From Anagrus nilaparvatae (taxonomy: Eukaryota > Arthropoda > Insecta > Hymenoptera > Mymaridae): DNA of 64,000 nt. Of this stretch, positions 1 to 11,600 are shown piece after piece. A program made the position numbers and the translations under genes. Location of the stretch: assembly GCA_022575985.1 (NCBI GenBank), contig JAKSXM010000156.1, positions 1,302,001 to 1,366,000 of the forward strand, in the 5' to 3' direction. Under the pieces are notes generated by a model. The model was not told the DNA's origin and searched no databases. It saw nothing but the letters and a program-made list of their open reading frames with translations. How positions within the stretch are numbered: position 1 is the first letter of the stretch; every line of letters begins with the position of its first letter.

Positions 1-1005
1 TTAAATATATGCAAATGAATACATATATACATTTAATAACTTAGAATAAGCAAGGTTCGATCGAAAATATATTTATAAAAGCTTCGATTGGAAAATAATG
101 CGTCATCGATATTAAATTTTGATGTTTTATTTGAAAAATTAATATTTTGTTTTTTACATGCATAAATTTTATCATCATTAAAAGCAGTGTAAAAATTTAT
201 TATTGGAACACTATATTACTATTTTATAAATTTAATTTAGAAATATTTATTGATTCAGAAATAAAAAAAAATTAATTTATTTAAGTTTTTTGATTTTTTT
301 ATTTTACATTCAGTTACATATTTCATCTATTGAAAAATGATATTTAATAGAGAATTAGACTTAAGCACGCAATTTTTGTTGTCGTAGTTTCATATACAAT
401 TATACATATATATAGCCATTTGGTGGATTACTTGATATATGTTGTTAATAGATACACATTCAGTTATATGGGCTCTGATCTAATTTTTTATATTTTTTTT
501 ATTGATAGGGTTAAATAAACGCCCAAAATATCTGAAAACTAATACATAATTTGTTAAAGGATAATTGGGAAAAAAATTGGTATATGTGTAAATTTAAATC
601 CTTCAAGATTTAAAAGTATATAAAGCACCAGCATTCAAATCAGACTTTTTAGTACCAATATCTTCAAATTTCTAAAAATTTTTCATCAAGGATATTTTCA
701 GAACATTCGCAATGTTGTAATTAAATAATATGGGAAAGATAATTTTTTGACTTTCGTTTATTACATTGATTTCGATTTATTAGAATAGTTTTTATTAATT
801 ATTTAAGCAGGCGAATGTAAAAAACAAATTTGATATTAGATATTAATTTATTATCAACAAAACCCAGTTAGGTTTTCATATTATTAAAGTTTCATTAATT
901 CAAATAATTGTCATTATACTTTTTATGAAGTCCAAAGGTAACAATACCATAACAGCAATATTAAAAATGCCTATTTTCTTATCTTAATTGGTCCCCTTAA
1001 TTAAA
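1..1005. other. AT-rich intergenic sequence, no gene seen
   Basis: No open frame with recognisable protein content and no splice-linked coding pieces were found on either strand. The sequence is low-complexity A/T with short homopolymer runs. Confidence 0.6.
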
Positions 1006-1309
1006 CAGGGTGGCCATGGAACTGAAATTTTAAAATTCCCTGACTTTCCAGATTTTCTTATAGACAAATTTTAGTAAATCTAAATAAATAAATAAAAATG
1101 ATCATATTTTAATAATTATTTATTAATAAAATTTTATAAAATTTATCCTTTTTTAAATTTCTTTCACGTATATTTTACTTTCCTATGCTAACTTCAAATT
1201 ATCATGGAGACATTTGTTAATTGTTATTAAAAAAAATAAATTCTAGAAAAAAGAAATTATTCCCTGACATTCCCTAACTTTCCGGAATTCCAGAAATCTG
1301 GACACCCTG
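1006..1309. mobile_element. Short hAT-like non-autonomous element (MITE)
   Basis: The left end reads CAGGGTGGCC and the right end, reverse-complemented, reads CAGGGTGTCC, a 9/10 match starting with the CAGGG typical of hAT termini. Just inside both ends are related 'ttccctgactttcc'-type stretches in opposite orientations. Both flanks carry TTAAA, but a clean 8-bp target duplication is not visible, so the hAT assignment rests on the terminal motif. At 304 bp with no open frame it cannot encode a transposase. Confidence 0.55.
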
Positions 1310-2117
1310 TTAAAAGAAAATTATGCAGACAAAGATGATAACAAAATTTTTTTCAGTTTTTGAATACATTATTTTTATTATTTTATAATAATTTTCATAT
1401 ATTTCTGTCATTAAAAAATAATACCCTATAAACACCTTAAATTACACATAAAAAAAAATTCTCTTTTTTGTAGGTGTTCAAATTTTTATTTTTATTAATA
1501 AGTTTAATCAATAAAAATCATAAATATTGATTTCAGACTTTGAAAATTCAGTACTTACAAAAATTATTATTATATATTTTATAAAATTAATAAAGTATAA
1601 ATAAAATTTTTTGATTTGATAAATATATTTAAAGAAAATAGAATATATTATACACATTGTTTATCTTTAAAAATGATAAATATTTCAAATATATACTAAA
1701 GTAAAGAAAATCTCGACTCACAAAGGCGTTTCCTTTGCTAGTAGCATCAGTTTATGTGATATCGTATATTTTAATAAAAAGATAATACCACTTAAAAACT
1801 ACAATAAAGTGTTCCGAATCTAATTGAGAATTTTTTTCCAAGTTTATTTGCTTCTGCAAAAGAATTATTTATTTTAAATAAAATTATATAAATGATGCAT
1901 AGAAATATTTAAAGTTTCACCGTATAATTTGAAGAAAAAAAAATTAATCAAAAGCCATAAAAGGCGCAAATATATTTCATTTTTTTCTTATAAAATAACT
2001 TAATAAAATACCTTAATTTAGCAGTTACAAACAAAAATTCTAAAAATATGTACTAATATTTAGAATTAATCAAAATTATTAATGCACAAGTTTTTTAAAT
2101 AATCCATACAATTATAA
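1310..2117. other. 3' flank of the PWWP gene
   Basis: AT-rich sequence downstream of the minus-strand PWWP gene. A minus-strand AATAAA (TTTATT at 1868-1873) lies about 245 bases past the stop and could be its polyadenylation signal. AATAAA is frequent by chance in such AT-rich DNA, so this is only a candidate. No other gene was seen. Confidence 0.4.
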
Positions 2118-3370
2118 TTAACTTTTTTGTTGGTTAACCTTATATGTACCACGATACTTTAATTTTTCATCAGGTGACATTTCGTCCCATATTGTTAATA
2201 AATAGCTCCGAATTTCTTCATCCGTAACATCTGGATGTTGTCCTTTTACTGTATCTAAATTCCTCTCAAAGTAAACATTAAAATCTGGACCTTGCAAATT
2301 AATTCGTTTTTTGCTCGGTTTTTGATTTCCAGATTTTTTTTCATCCTCACCTGGTTGCGGTGATACTGGAGGTGTTTCAATATTTAAATTACTTGATTCT
2401 CCAGAGTCATCATTTGATTTTATTTTAATATTACTTGATGAAGAGCCAGCCCGGAAATACTGAAAATAAAAATATTTAATTATAAACCATTGTAATTTCT
2501 TTTTAATGTGAATAAAAAATTATGACTTACTTTTGAAATACTTTTACTAGCAACTTCTATTCTTTTCCTTTTTTTGCTAGATTTATTATTTTTAGGTGAA
2601 TTGTTAGTTATGTCTTGTAATTTTGGCTTGAATTTTTCTAAAGCACTCAAATCTAATTCATACAAAACGTCCATTGCCTCAGCAACTGCAATATGCCATT
2701 TACGAAATATATTTGGTTTTACTGTAAATGCAGCAGCAAATTTTGGTTCCTTTTTTTTATCTTCATCTGTTAAGGAATCAGCTTTTAAACGAAAATGTTC
2801 AAGACCATAAAAAGGAAACATTTGGTGAGCTAGAATCCAGCTATGTTGCCCATTGTCATTGAAAAAATGTACATGAATCATTAATACTTTTTGTCTTCCA
2901 GAATCTAATACATTAAAATAAAGTATAAAAATTTTATCAAAAATTTACATCTATAAATTTTTTTCAAGTAGGTATTTACTAACTTTGTAATTTTTTATGA
3001 GTTTGAGAACGGGGCTCATTGGAAACAGTACATGGCCAAAATGGATAAGTACTCATTCGAGCCCAAGCTAATTGTCCTACTTGCCATTCACTATTCTCCA
3101 TAAACTCTTCGTCACTATTTAGTGAAGTGTGAGAATTATTAACTTCTTGTTCCATAGAATTATTTAATTCACTTTCTGATAAATCCATAAGTTTTTCTTT
3201 TGTTAAAACTGAAACTTCGTTCTGTTAAAAAATTTAATATAAGAATTATTATATTACATTTCTACTAAGAATTAACAAAATTCTAATAAATATGGTCTTA
3301 CATTTGAAGTATCAGATTCTATATTTGACAAAAAACTTCCTTCTTCATCATCATAACCTTTTGACTCCAT
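2118..3370 (-). CDS. PWWP domain protein with C-terminal HMG box
   Basis: Four coding exons on the minus strand: 3370-3302, 3221-2984, 2904-2531 and 2459-2118. All are joined by GT-AG introns in phases 0, 1 and 0, giving 340 aa. I chose the start at 3370 because a spliced upstream exon opens in frame with MESKGYDDEEG; the Met at 3188 is internal. A PWWP domain covers about residues 69-205, with YPFWP at 82-86, the HVHFF strand at 113-117 and C-terminal helices around 168-195. A basic nuclear-localisation-like cluster, KKRKR, lies at 213-217. Residues 285-332 read as an HMG box (HP..T.EEI..YL...W..MSPDEK..YR). PWWP domains bind methylated histone H3 tails and DNA. The PWWP plus HMG order matches the N-terminal half of NSD2-type H3K36 methyltransferases, but no PHD or SET domain follows. 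A nuclear chromatin-reader role is inferred. Family certain for PWWP, good for HMG; orthology open. Confidence 0.88.
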
Positions 3371-3559
3371 TTTTGTTTTTTATGTGCAGAAAATGAAGTT
3401 GTGAAAATATTAATATTTTTTGTTACAAATAATTGAAAATCACAAATTTAGATGGTTAAATAAAATAATAAATGAGAACTATTGTAACCTTATAGTTTTA
3501 AGGTTTACAATTTTAACATATCTTTTTTTTAATAAAAATAAAAAACATCGGCACACCGA

Positions 3560-3700
3560 CGTGTAGACTTTGATTATATACTTATCGTATATATGGCGCG
3601 AAACAATTTATTTACCCGGCGCGACCATGGGAATATTAGCCTCTCCATGATGGGAGATGTCAGTGTGTGGCGTAATCTAATGCGCATGCGTAAAATTTTT
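3560..3700. promoter_or_regulatory. GC-richer promoter patch with NRF-1/Ewg-like palindrome
   Basis: Directly upstream of the PWWP gene the base composition shifts to GC-rich, with several CpG-containing words (ggcgcg, ccggcgcg). The stretch contains TGCGCATGCGT at 3681-3691, close to the palindromic NRF-1 (insect Erect wing) consensus. Such sites mark promoters of housekeeping genes in animals. The transcription start itself is not identified. Confidence 0.45.
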
Positions 3701-3900
3701 AAAACTAAATTTGCAATTTAATTTTATAACTTATCAATATAATTAAAATTTTTTTGGTGATTTTTTCGCATGATCCAAAGATACAAAACGATTTAAAAAA
3801 AACTGAGTCTAATGTATCTTTAATGTTTATCATTTCATGGTCTCACTATATTCATAATCCAAAAATTTTTTTATGTAAACTAAAAATTGTAAACAGAATC

Positions 3901-4061
3901 GTTTCTGAAACATTTCAAGTTATTTACTTTTCCAAAATGCTTCCTACGTTTTTTTTTGCATTTTTTGCCTTTTTATGCAATTTTAAACAAAAAGCATTTT
4001 TTCGCAAAAAAAACTTTGAAAAAATTTTGTAAAAGTAAACAACTTGAAACGTTTCTGAAAT
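3901..4061. repeat. Small inverted repeat (fold-back)
   Basis: Arms of about 31 bases at 3901-3931 and 4030-4061 are reverse complements with a few mismatches (core 'gaaacatttcaagt' against 'acttgaaacgtttc'). The roughly 100-base loop is T-rich. An open frame of 92 codons crosses it but has low-complexity composition and is not considered a gene. Confidence 0.5.
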
Positions 4062-4597
4062 GTTTTTTAATCAGAGTCCCAATATCAGATTTGTTTAAAA
4101 AAGTCTATTTTTATCACTATAACCTATCTTTGTAAGCCATATGTCTAAAAAAAACTCGAAGAAATCATAAAAGAGCTCTTTGCTGGCAAAGAATTTTAGT
4201 AAAGTTGAACTTTTAAGATCTATAAAATGTTTTTGACCAACGATTGCAATTTGGGTTTCAATTTAAAAATTGGGGCGAAGAGCCTGTCCCGGGCATGAAC
4301 ATAATAAATTGATCCATAATCATTTGGTGTTCCGAATGTATTAAAATACCGGCCCCATCGTCAGTAAATATATGGTAATAATATTAAAAAGTATGGTTAA
4401 TTATAATTAAATATTTTCAAAAAGGGATAAGATAAAAAAAGTGCTTCCTTTATTTATTTTTTGACCAAAAAATTTTAAGGAAAATTTTAAGAAAAAGTTT
4501 TTAAAGATTTAGGTATCAGATCAGAGAAATCGAGTAGAAACGATATATTTTCATAAACTAGTACTTTCAAATAAAAAATACTTCCAAAAAGAAGAAA

Positions 4598-5225
4598 ATT
4601 GTTTTTACATATCTAGGGCAAAAAAAGCCTATTTTCTGCCCTGGAGAGACGGCTTTTTTTGCCCATTATATGTAAAACCAATTGTAAAACCATGTTTTAG
4701 AACACGGGAAAAAATATGGGGTTCGACTTTTGCATGCTGTCTGCACTCGCTCGCGTGCATACAACTGCATGCAAAGCCAAAACCAATATTTCATCCCTTG
4801 TTTAATAAATAGCTATTTTAGTTTTTGCTGCTACAAAATGTAAAGACTAAAATTTTTTTAAATTTCGATATCAGAGCCAGGAATCAAGTAAAGATGATTT
4901 TCCAAAAATTATAGTTTTGATTGTAAAACAATTAGGTATTAGGGGTACTATCAAATTTTAAAAAACGCTGCACATTAATTGGTACTATGGTATCTCATTA
5001 GCAATAACAAAATATTAATAATGGTCTATTTTATCTAACAAAGTATAATGTCATAAGAAAAACTAAAAATGATCTTTTCCTTGATACTGTCAGTCGCAAA
5101 ATTCGAACCCCATATTTTGTCCCGTGATTTAAAACATATAGTTTTACATATAATAGGCAAAAAATCCGTGTCCCTACGGTAGAAAATAAGCTTTTTTGTC
5201 CTAGATATGTAAAAATCATTTTTAT
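4598..5225. repeat. Inverted repeat with about 130-base arms
   Basis: The left arm (about 4598-4733) and right arm (about 5095-5225) align as reverse complements. They share the order 'ttttacatatctagg', 'ctattttctgcc' / 'cttattttctacc', 'attatatgtaaaac' and 'atatggggttcga'. The left arm also holds an internal hairpin around 'ttttctgccctgg'. This looks like an old fold-back transposon; ends and target duplication were not resolved. Related words recur near 20.1 kb. Confidence 0.5.
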
Positions 5226-8200
5226 GTCGTAAAGCAAAATTTGTGCATTATTATTTAAAAAAACAAAATTATAAAATTATATCCAACCCCGAGATTCAAC
5301 CAAATTTAGGGGCTGATTTCTTATTTCCTCTTAGATGTCAATGAACACCGACTTTTTCTTACTCAAATATTCACTTAACCAAAATGTTCATCTATCCTAA
5401 AATGGTCGATTTGGCAATAATTGTTACAATGATTAATTATAAATTTTTTAATTTTCGCAAGCAGCAGTATAACTTTAGAAAAAAATATAGGGTCGAGGGT
5501 TGGATAAATGTACCGAAATGTATAAGGTGGGAATAAAGTATTTAAAAAAATAGAAAAGTTTATTCATTGCCTTACGAAAATTCGTTATTCCAATCGAACA
5601 GTCAGTATAGGGAATAATCACTTTGAAAATAGGTATAAAATAGGAACTTCAGGGACACGACTTAGAATTTAGGGTGCGACAAGGGACTTTTAGGGACTCG
5701 CTAAGTATCCAAAAACTTTCTCAGGAAGGGGTGAATTCAGTAAAAATCTACTGCTAGTTTTTATAAGATTTTTTAAATTATACAAAATTTTATTAAAAAA
5801 TATGTATACACATTTTTTGTTTTCAGGAGATAGCAATTGCCCCCTTCGCCCCCCGCTGGATCCGTTAAGTACTATTACCTATTTATTTATGTTATTGAGC
5901 TTTTAGCTTTTATACTAAACATGTTCCATGCATTTTTATAGTTTTCCTTTTCTTGAATATTCGAGTGAATATCTCAAATTCTTTATAGAAAAATATAGCT
6001 CTTTTTTAAGACACAATATTGGTTTTGACCTTGCTGGTTATATGTGAATGAGCGAGTGCAAACATAGCATGCAAAGATCGGGGCAAAATTTTCAAGTGCT
6101 TTCATATCTTTAATTTCCCTGGCTTTTCAAATATGCGTTATTAAAATTTTGTTTGTTGGTATTTTTCATTCGAGGCATATTAGGAAGTAAGAATATGTAT
6201 TTTAAAATATATAGGTCTCTAAGATTTCGAATTCTTATAGTATTATATATCAGATTTTACCCTAATTATTGCGCATTTCAGCTCAGCGGATTCAGCGAGA
6301 GATGATTGCATCTCCCTAATAATAAAAATAATTTACATGCTTTTTAATAAAATTTTTTATGATTTTGAAAAAATTAATAAAATTTTGCATATTTTTACTG
6401 AATTGCCCCTCCCCCTCCCACTTTATAAATACTTACTGGTATATGATTTAAAAAAAAATTTTAATATACATTTCAAACGAAATAAAAAATTATTTATAAT
6501 CATAAACTATATTTTTAATACCTTTTACAATAAAAATATAAATAAATAATAAAAATAAAAAATTTGATGACACACGTTTTTAAATAACAAAATAACCTAT
6601 ATATGGGCGAAGCCGGGTCAAACAAAAACAGCAATATAATAATAACAATAATAATGAAGCCTGATTTGAAGGAAGAAATTCTTTAGCGTGCGCAGTCGTG
6701 GTATTTACAACTCGCAAGCATAAAGTCACAAGTACATCATTATCGCTGATATAAACAATTTTAAAAACAATTATTCTTAAATGAATACTTTAATAAATTA
6801 TTTAATATAGGCTTTAAAAAGTTTTAAAAAAATAAGTTTTTCTATTAATTTACAAATAAACTAGAGGTTTAAAAAATTTTTTTTATTAAACAGCATTGTT
6901 TTGTTTTTCATTCTTAACTGTTTCATGGACGGCGTGGACTATATATGAAGAAAAATGTGTGATTAATTTTGTTATACACGTGCTAATAATTTTCTGCATT
7001 ATATCATTTGACTTATACGATAAGAAAAACTTTCGAGGTTTTAATAATTTTGTTAAATGATTTAATTATAATTTAAAGGTAATAATAAGAATAAAAAAGA
7101 AAATTTTTAGTGTCTAGAAAAAAGTGTTGTGAATTTCATCATTCTATCTTTGTTGTTTTTGCGTCGTGTTTACATGCATAGATATATAGATACATCTACA
7201 CATACATACGTTCCCCTTTTTCTATATATTATATTTTTAATAAACAACAACAGCACGAGGTGTAGTCTGGGTACATAATAATATAACATAATACGTAAAT
7301 AATAAATAAATAACAAATACATGACTGTACTATCGATAATTTCAGTATTTACAATTATTTAATGCATAATAATTATTATATTTAAACATTTTTTATTTTA
7401 GTTATAAATAGAAAAAATAATGTTCAGTTATAAATATCCTTTTAAAATAAAAATTAAAAAGAATATGTGGTGAAAGAAACTACGTAGTAAAAATATGTGT
7501 GTCTCAATCCATGTGTAATTTTATTGCTGCAAATAGACCTTATTTTTGGTTAAAAGTAATAAGAATTACTTAGAGATAAATTTTTATTGTGTTCTATTTT
7601 TTTTTTAATTTGAAAAACAGATAAACAGATAAAAGTGCCTAATAAAAAAAAAAAAAGTAATACGTAATAAAAAATGTACAATGTACGCATAATGTATTAA
7701 CATGTAGTGATGAGTTATATTTAAATTTTCTGTATTTATAAAAAAAAAAGCGGAGTTGGCAGTTATCAAGAATAAGCAGAAAATAAATCGTCTGGAGGAC
7801 TCCAACTATTTAGGAGGAGTAAAAGGAGTGCAACGTATTGTCATCATTTTGTGCGCGTGCAAGCTCTATATACAAATACAGCGAATCTATTATGTACACA
7901 TCTTGTGTTATACTTACACATAAAAATTGCTAATTATATATAATACAATGCCTGTATAATTATCTTTATTCATATATATAAATAAAAAAGTACGCAGTAG
8001 AAAAATAAAAATACTTTGACTATAATAAATCCAAGATGGGACACGGTGTTTAAATAAATAGTATACTTCTTCACCTGTCGTCTGATGCAAGAATCGCAGG
8101 TGCTTTAATAAGAATAAACAAAACATAAATAAGTTTAAATTAACTAAAAATTGTATTGTGTATCAATTATTTTTTGTATTTATTTTTTCTTAATCAGTGA

Positions 8201-8640
8201 TATTATGTTTAAAAACTTTATTAAATACGACAGGTGTGTCAAAAACGCTTGTTTGGATGAATCGCATGGTCTTCATAACAAACAAGGAAAAAGCTTTGGA
8301 ATAATGGATTTTAAAATTAAAATGCCATGGATTTTTTCTAATTATAATTTTAAAATTTATTTTTAAAATTTATAATATCAAATTACATTTTTTTATATTC
8401 GAGTAAGCTTAAAAAGTTACTCATTTAATAATAAAAAATAATAACATACTTGATATATACGCGTGGCGCAAACGTGTTTAAAAGTCACATAACCAAAAAA
8501 AATCATGCTTCTTTATAGTGTGCCAAAACAAACTTTTATTTATTTATTATAAGAAATGCATATTAAATGTACAAAATGCCGCAATTTTTGAAGATTCAAA
8601 ACTTTTTTTAAAATAAAAAAAAACAACAATCAAAACAAAA
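5226..8640. other. Intergenic region upstream of chico
   Basis: No coding segment could be supported. A TATCGATA palindrome at 7331-7338 matches the DREF-binding DRE motif and lies 1.3 kb upstream of the chico start codon. A somewhat less AT-rich patch at 6600-6750 and one at 7135-7270 could hold an upstream non-coding exon or promoter of chico, but neither shows a decisive signal. Confidence 0.35.
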
Positions 8641-11600
8641 ATGTCAGGTAATCCTGATAACTTGAATAACCCAGCGTTAAACAAGGGGCCTGTAATTAAA
8701 ACAGGTCATCTAAAAATATATAAAAAAGATACAAAAGAAAAGAAAAAAAAATTTTTCGTATTAAGGGATAAAGGATCTAATTGCCCATCGTGCCTTGACT
8801 ATTACGATAAAAAGAAATGTTTAAAACTTCATGCTTCACCCAAACAAAGTATATCTTTACAAAATTGTTTGAGCGTTAATAAAGATAAAAAAAATAAGCC
8901 AAAATTTATGATAACATTAGATTATCATGATGATAGTTTTTATTTGATTTGTGAAAATCAAAAAGATCTTGATGACTGGTTTGATTGTCTAGTTTCGATT
9001 ATTAATAGTAAGGATAATGTTGAAGAAATTCAAGAAATTCAAGAAATCCAAGAAGTTCCTCAACCCAACAACGGTAAATAGAATGATTTAATATTCATAT
9101 TAAGTGTTTTTATTTTTATTACACAATTTTCTTGCTTATAGATTCTAGTTGGGAAGTATATGTTGAAGAAACAGGAATTGGAGAGCAACAAAAAGATATC
9201 GTTGGTCATTACAAATTGTGTATATCAAATCGAGTTTTATACTTATTTAGGCTTGGTAATACCGACAAGTGTGATTTCATTAAATTTCCTGTAAGTAAAT
9301 GTGAAAACAAGCATAAACTATTATGATTAAATTTATTATATTCTTTTTTTAATACTTTGCAGATTAGTTGTATAAGGTCTTCTGGAACACAAAAAGGGTC
9401 ATTTTTTATAGAAGTAGGTCGGTCAGCTGAGACTGGTGAAGGCATAATAATTATGACTCCAAAGAATATTTTAAATTTATTTAACATAAAAATTGCTCTT
9501 GAGAATCTATCGAATTCTCCAACAATACAAAAAGATAAAACTTGTCCAAAGCAAAGAATACGTAGTGCATCTGCTAATGAAACTAGTAAACCAATATCAT
9601 TTATGCAAAAATGTAGCGGGCAAAAATTTCCTTATCTAGGTAAGCACAAATTAAATTTTATTAAAAAATTGTTATCAGTTTTCAATGGATGATAATATGT
9701 TTTTTTTTTGCACATATTTATAATTTTGACTATGTATTTATTATCAAATAACTAAGTTAAAACTAACATTTAGATTAAGAATAATCAATTTATTCTTTTA
9801 TTTGTGAAAGCTATTTATGGTTTCATTTTTGTTATGGGATTTTATTAACTTAAGTTGGGGTAGATTGTTGAACCTTTATTAAAGACGTTTTATCAAGCAT
9901 CTTATTAAAATCGCTTGATAAATTAGGAATTTTTGCTCAGCGACGTTAAACATTGCTTTAGTTATTACTTGCTAAAATTATAATTTGCTATTGATTCTTA
10001 TGAGTTACAAAAAGTTATACTTCAGATTATAGTTTTAGCTGCGCTTAACATTTTTTAGATCAGCTTAGAATTTCAAGTTAATGTTTAAAATTCGATAAAA
10101 TAGCTGGGAACTTAATTTTTTTTTTTAAGTACTTTTTAAAATACTTTATTTTATTTTTCAAATTTGACTTTATTTAATATTATATGAAAAACTTCTATAA
10201 TTTAAAAATGTTAAGCACAGTAACAACCATGTTTATTAAATTAAAGCTTAAGCTTTTAAGGCGTTGTTTTGGATTATAAAAAGTAATTTTTATTATATTT
10301 TTTGATTATAAGCTTCAAAAATAATCTACCTAGTAAAAATAATTAGGAGTGTTTCTGCTATATTCACACTATTATTAATTTTGCCATAGTATATGTTTTA
10401 TGGGTCGATGAATCCAAATTTCAGGTCATTTTTTATTTAATTAAGGCTTATAGTAAGAATATAGCAAAGACACCCCCTTGTGGTATTCAGCAACCCAAAA
10501 AAACTATACTAAACTAAACCAAATTTGGTGGTGGTCAGGAGTTATATACCCCCTCTCCCTTTAAATTGACTGGAGTATTATCAACAAATTGACTTATTGG
10601 GATTTTATAAATTATAAATTATTGAATTTAAAATAAATTTTTTTTTCTATTTACTTCTTTGATTTTTATCTTTTAGTAGTGTTAAAGGTTGGGTTAGTGA
10701 AAAATATTAGAAACATTTATTTTTTTTTTGAAATGCATTGAAAATGCAGTAGTAGTAGTAGCTAGTAGTAGTAGTTGTAGTAACTGTTTTATAAAAAAAT
10801 GAAGACCATACTACAATACAGTATAATAATTAATTATTGCACTAAGGGTCTTTTTATTAAATATAATTTTTTGTTTTTATATTATTATGTCTCATTTCAT
10901 AAATCATTTCATATTAAAATAAATCATGCGGTGATAAGGGTTGAATAAATTTTACATTGTTAAATGCATATGAAACGGTTAAGGCTCACCTTGCGGTTTA
11001 ATGTTAAAATTAACCAAGGTTTTTTGTAAAAAATTTTAAATTAGTAAAAATATAAAGTTAAAGGGTGAAAAACTTTAATGTCATGATGAGTTTTATCCAT
11101 AATACATTTACTTTATGGTTGCTCTACTTTAATTTTCAAGTAAAATTAAATAATTAGAAAATCAAAAATTCAAGAAAAATTTTTATTTGTTAGTTTAAAT
11201 AAAAAATTACTTGAAGATAAAGCTAGGCAATTTGAAAGAAACTGGATATTTAGTTATTAACAAAAACATAAAAAATATAGTAGATGTTACTAAAACTATG
11301 GTTTACAGCTATTGGTTTTTCAAAAAATGGGAATATGGTGTCAAATACTGCTAAAAGTAACAGCACAACCTTAGTAAAAAATATACGTCGTCATTCAGTA
11401 GCAAGTCATCCATTTTCATCTTGCAATAATAATTTTTCACCAATAATACACATAAAAAATCTGTCTACTCCATTAACAGTTATAAATTCATCAACAAAAA
11501 TGACAATGTCAAAGATTAATGTAACATCTTCTACCAATACCTCATCTTCATCAATATCTCATCAAAGAACCTTGTCATTGCCAATTACTGCTGTTGCTAT

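Noticed and set aside
52..66. 'ggttcgatcgaaa' resembling a tRNA B box
   Set aside because: No cloverleaf stems can be drawn around it and only about 50 upstream bases are available; no A box.
2574..2810. Plus-strand 78-codon frame overlapping the PWWP gene
   Set aside because: Antisense shadow of the third PWWP-gene exon, which is confirmed by in-phase splice sites and domain content.
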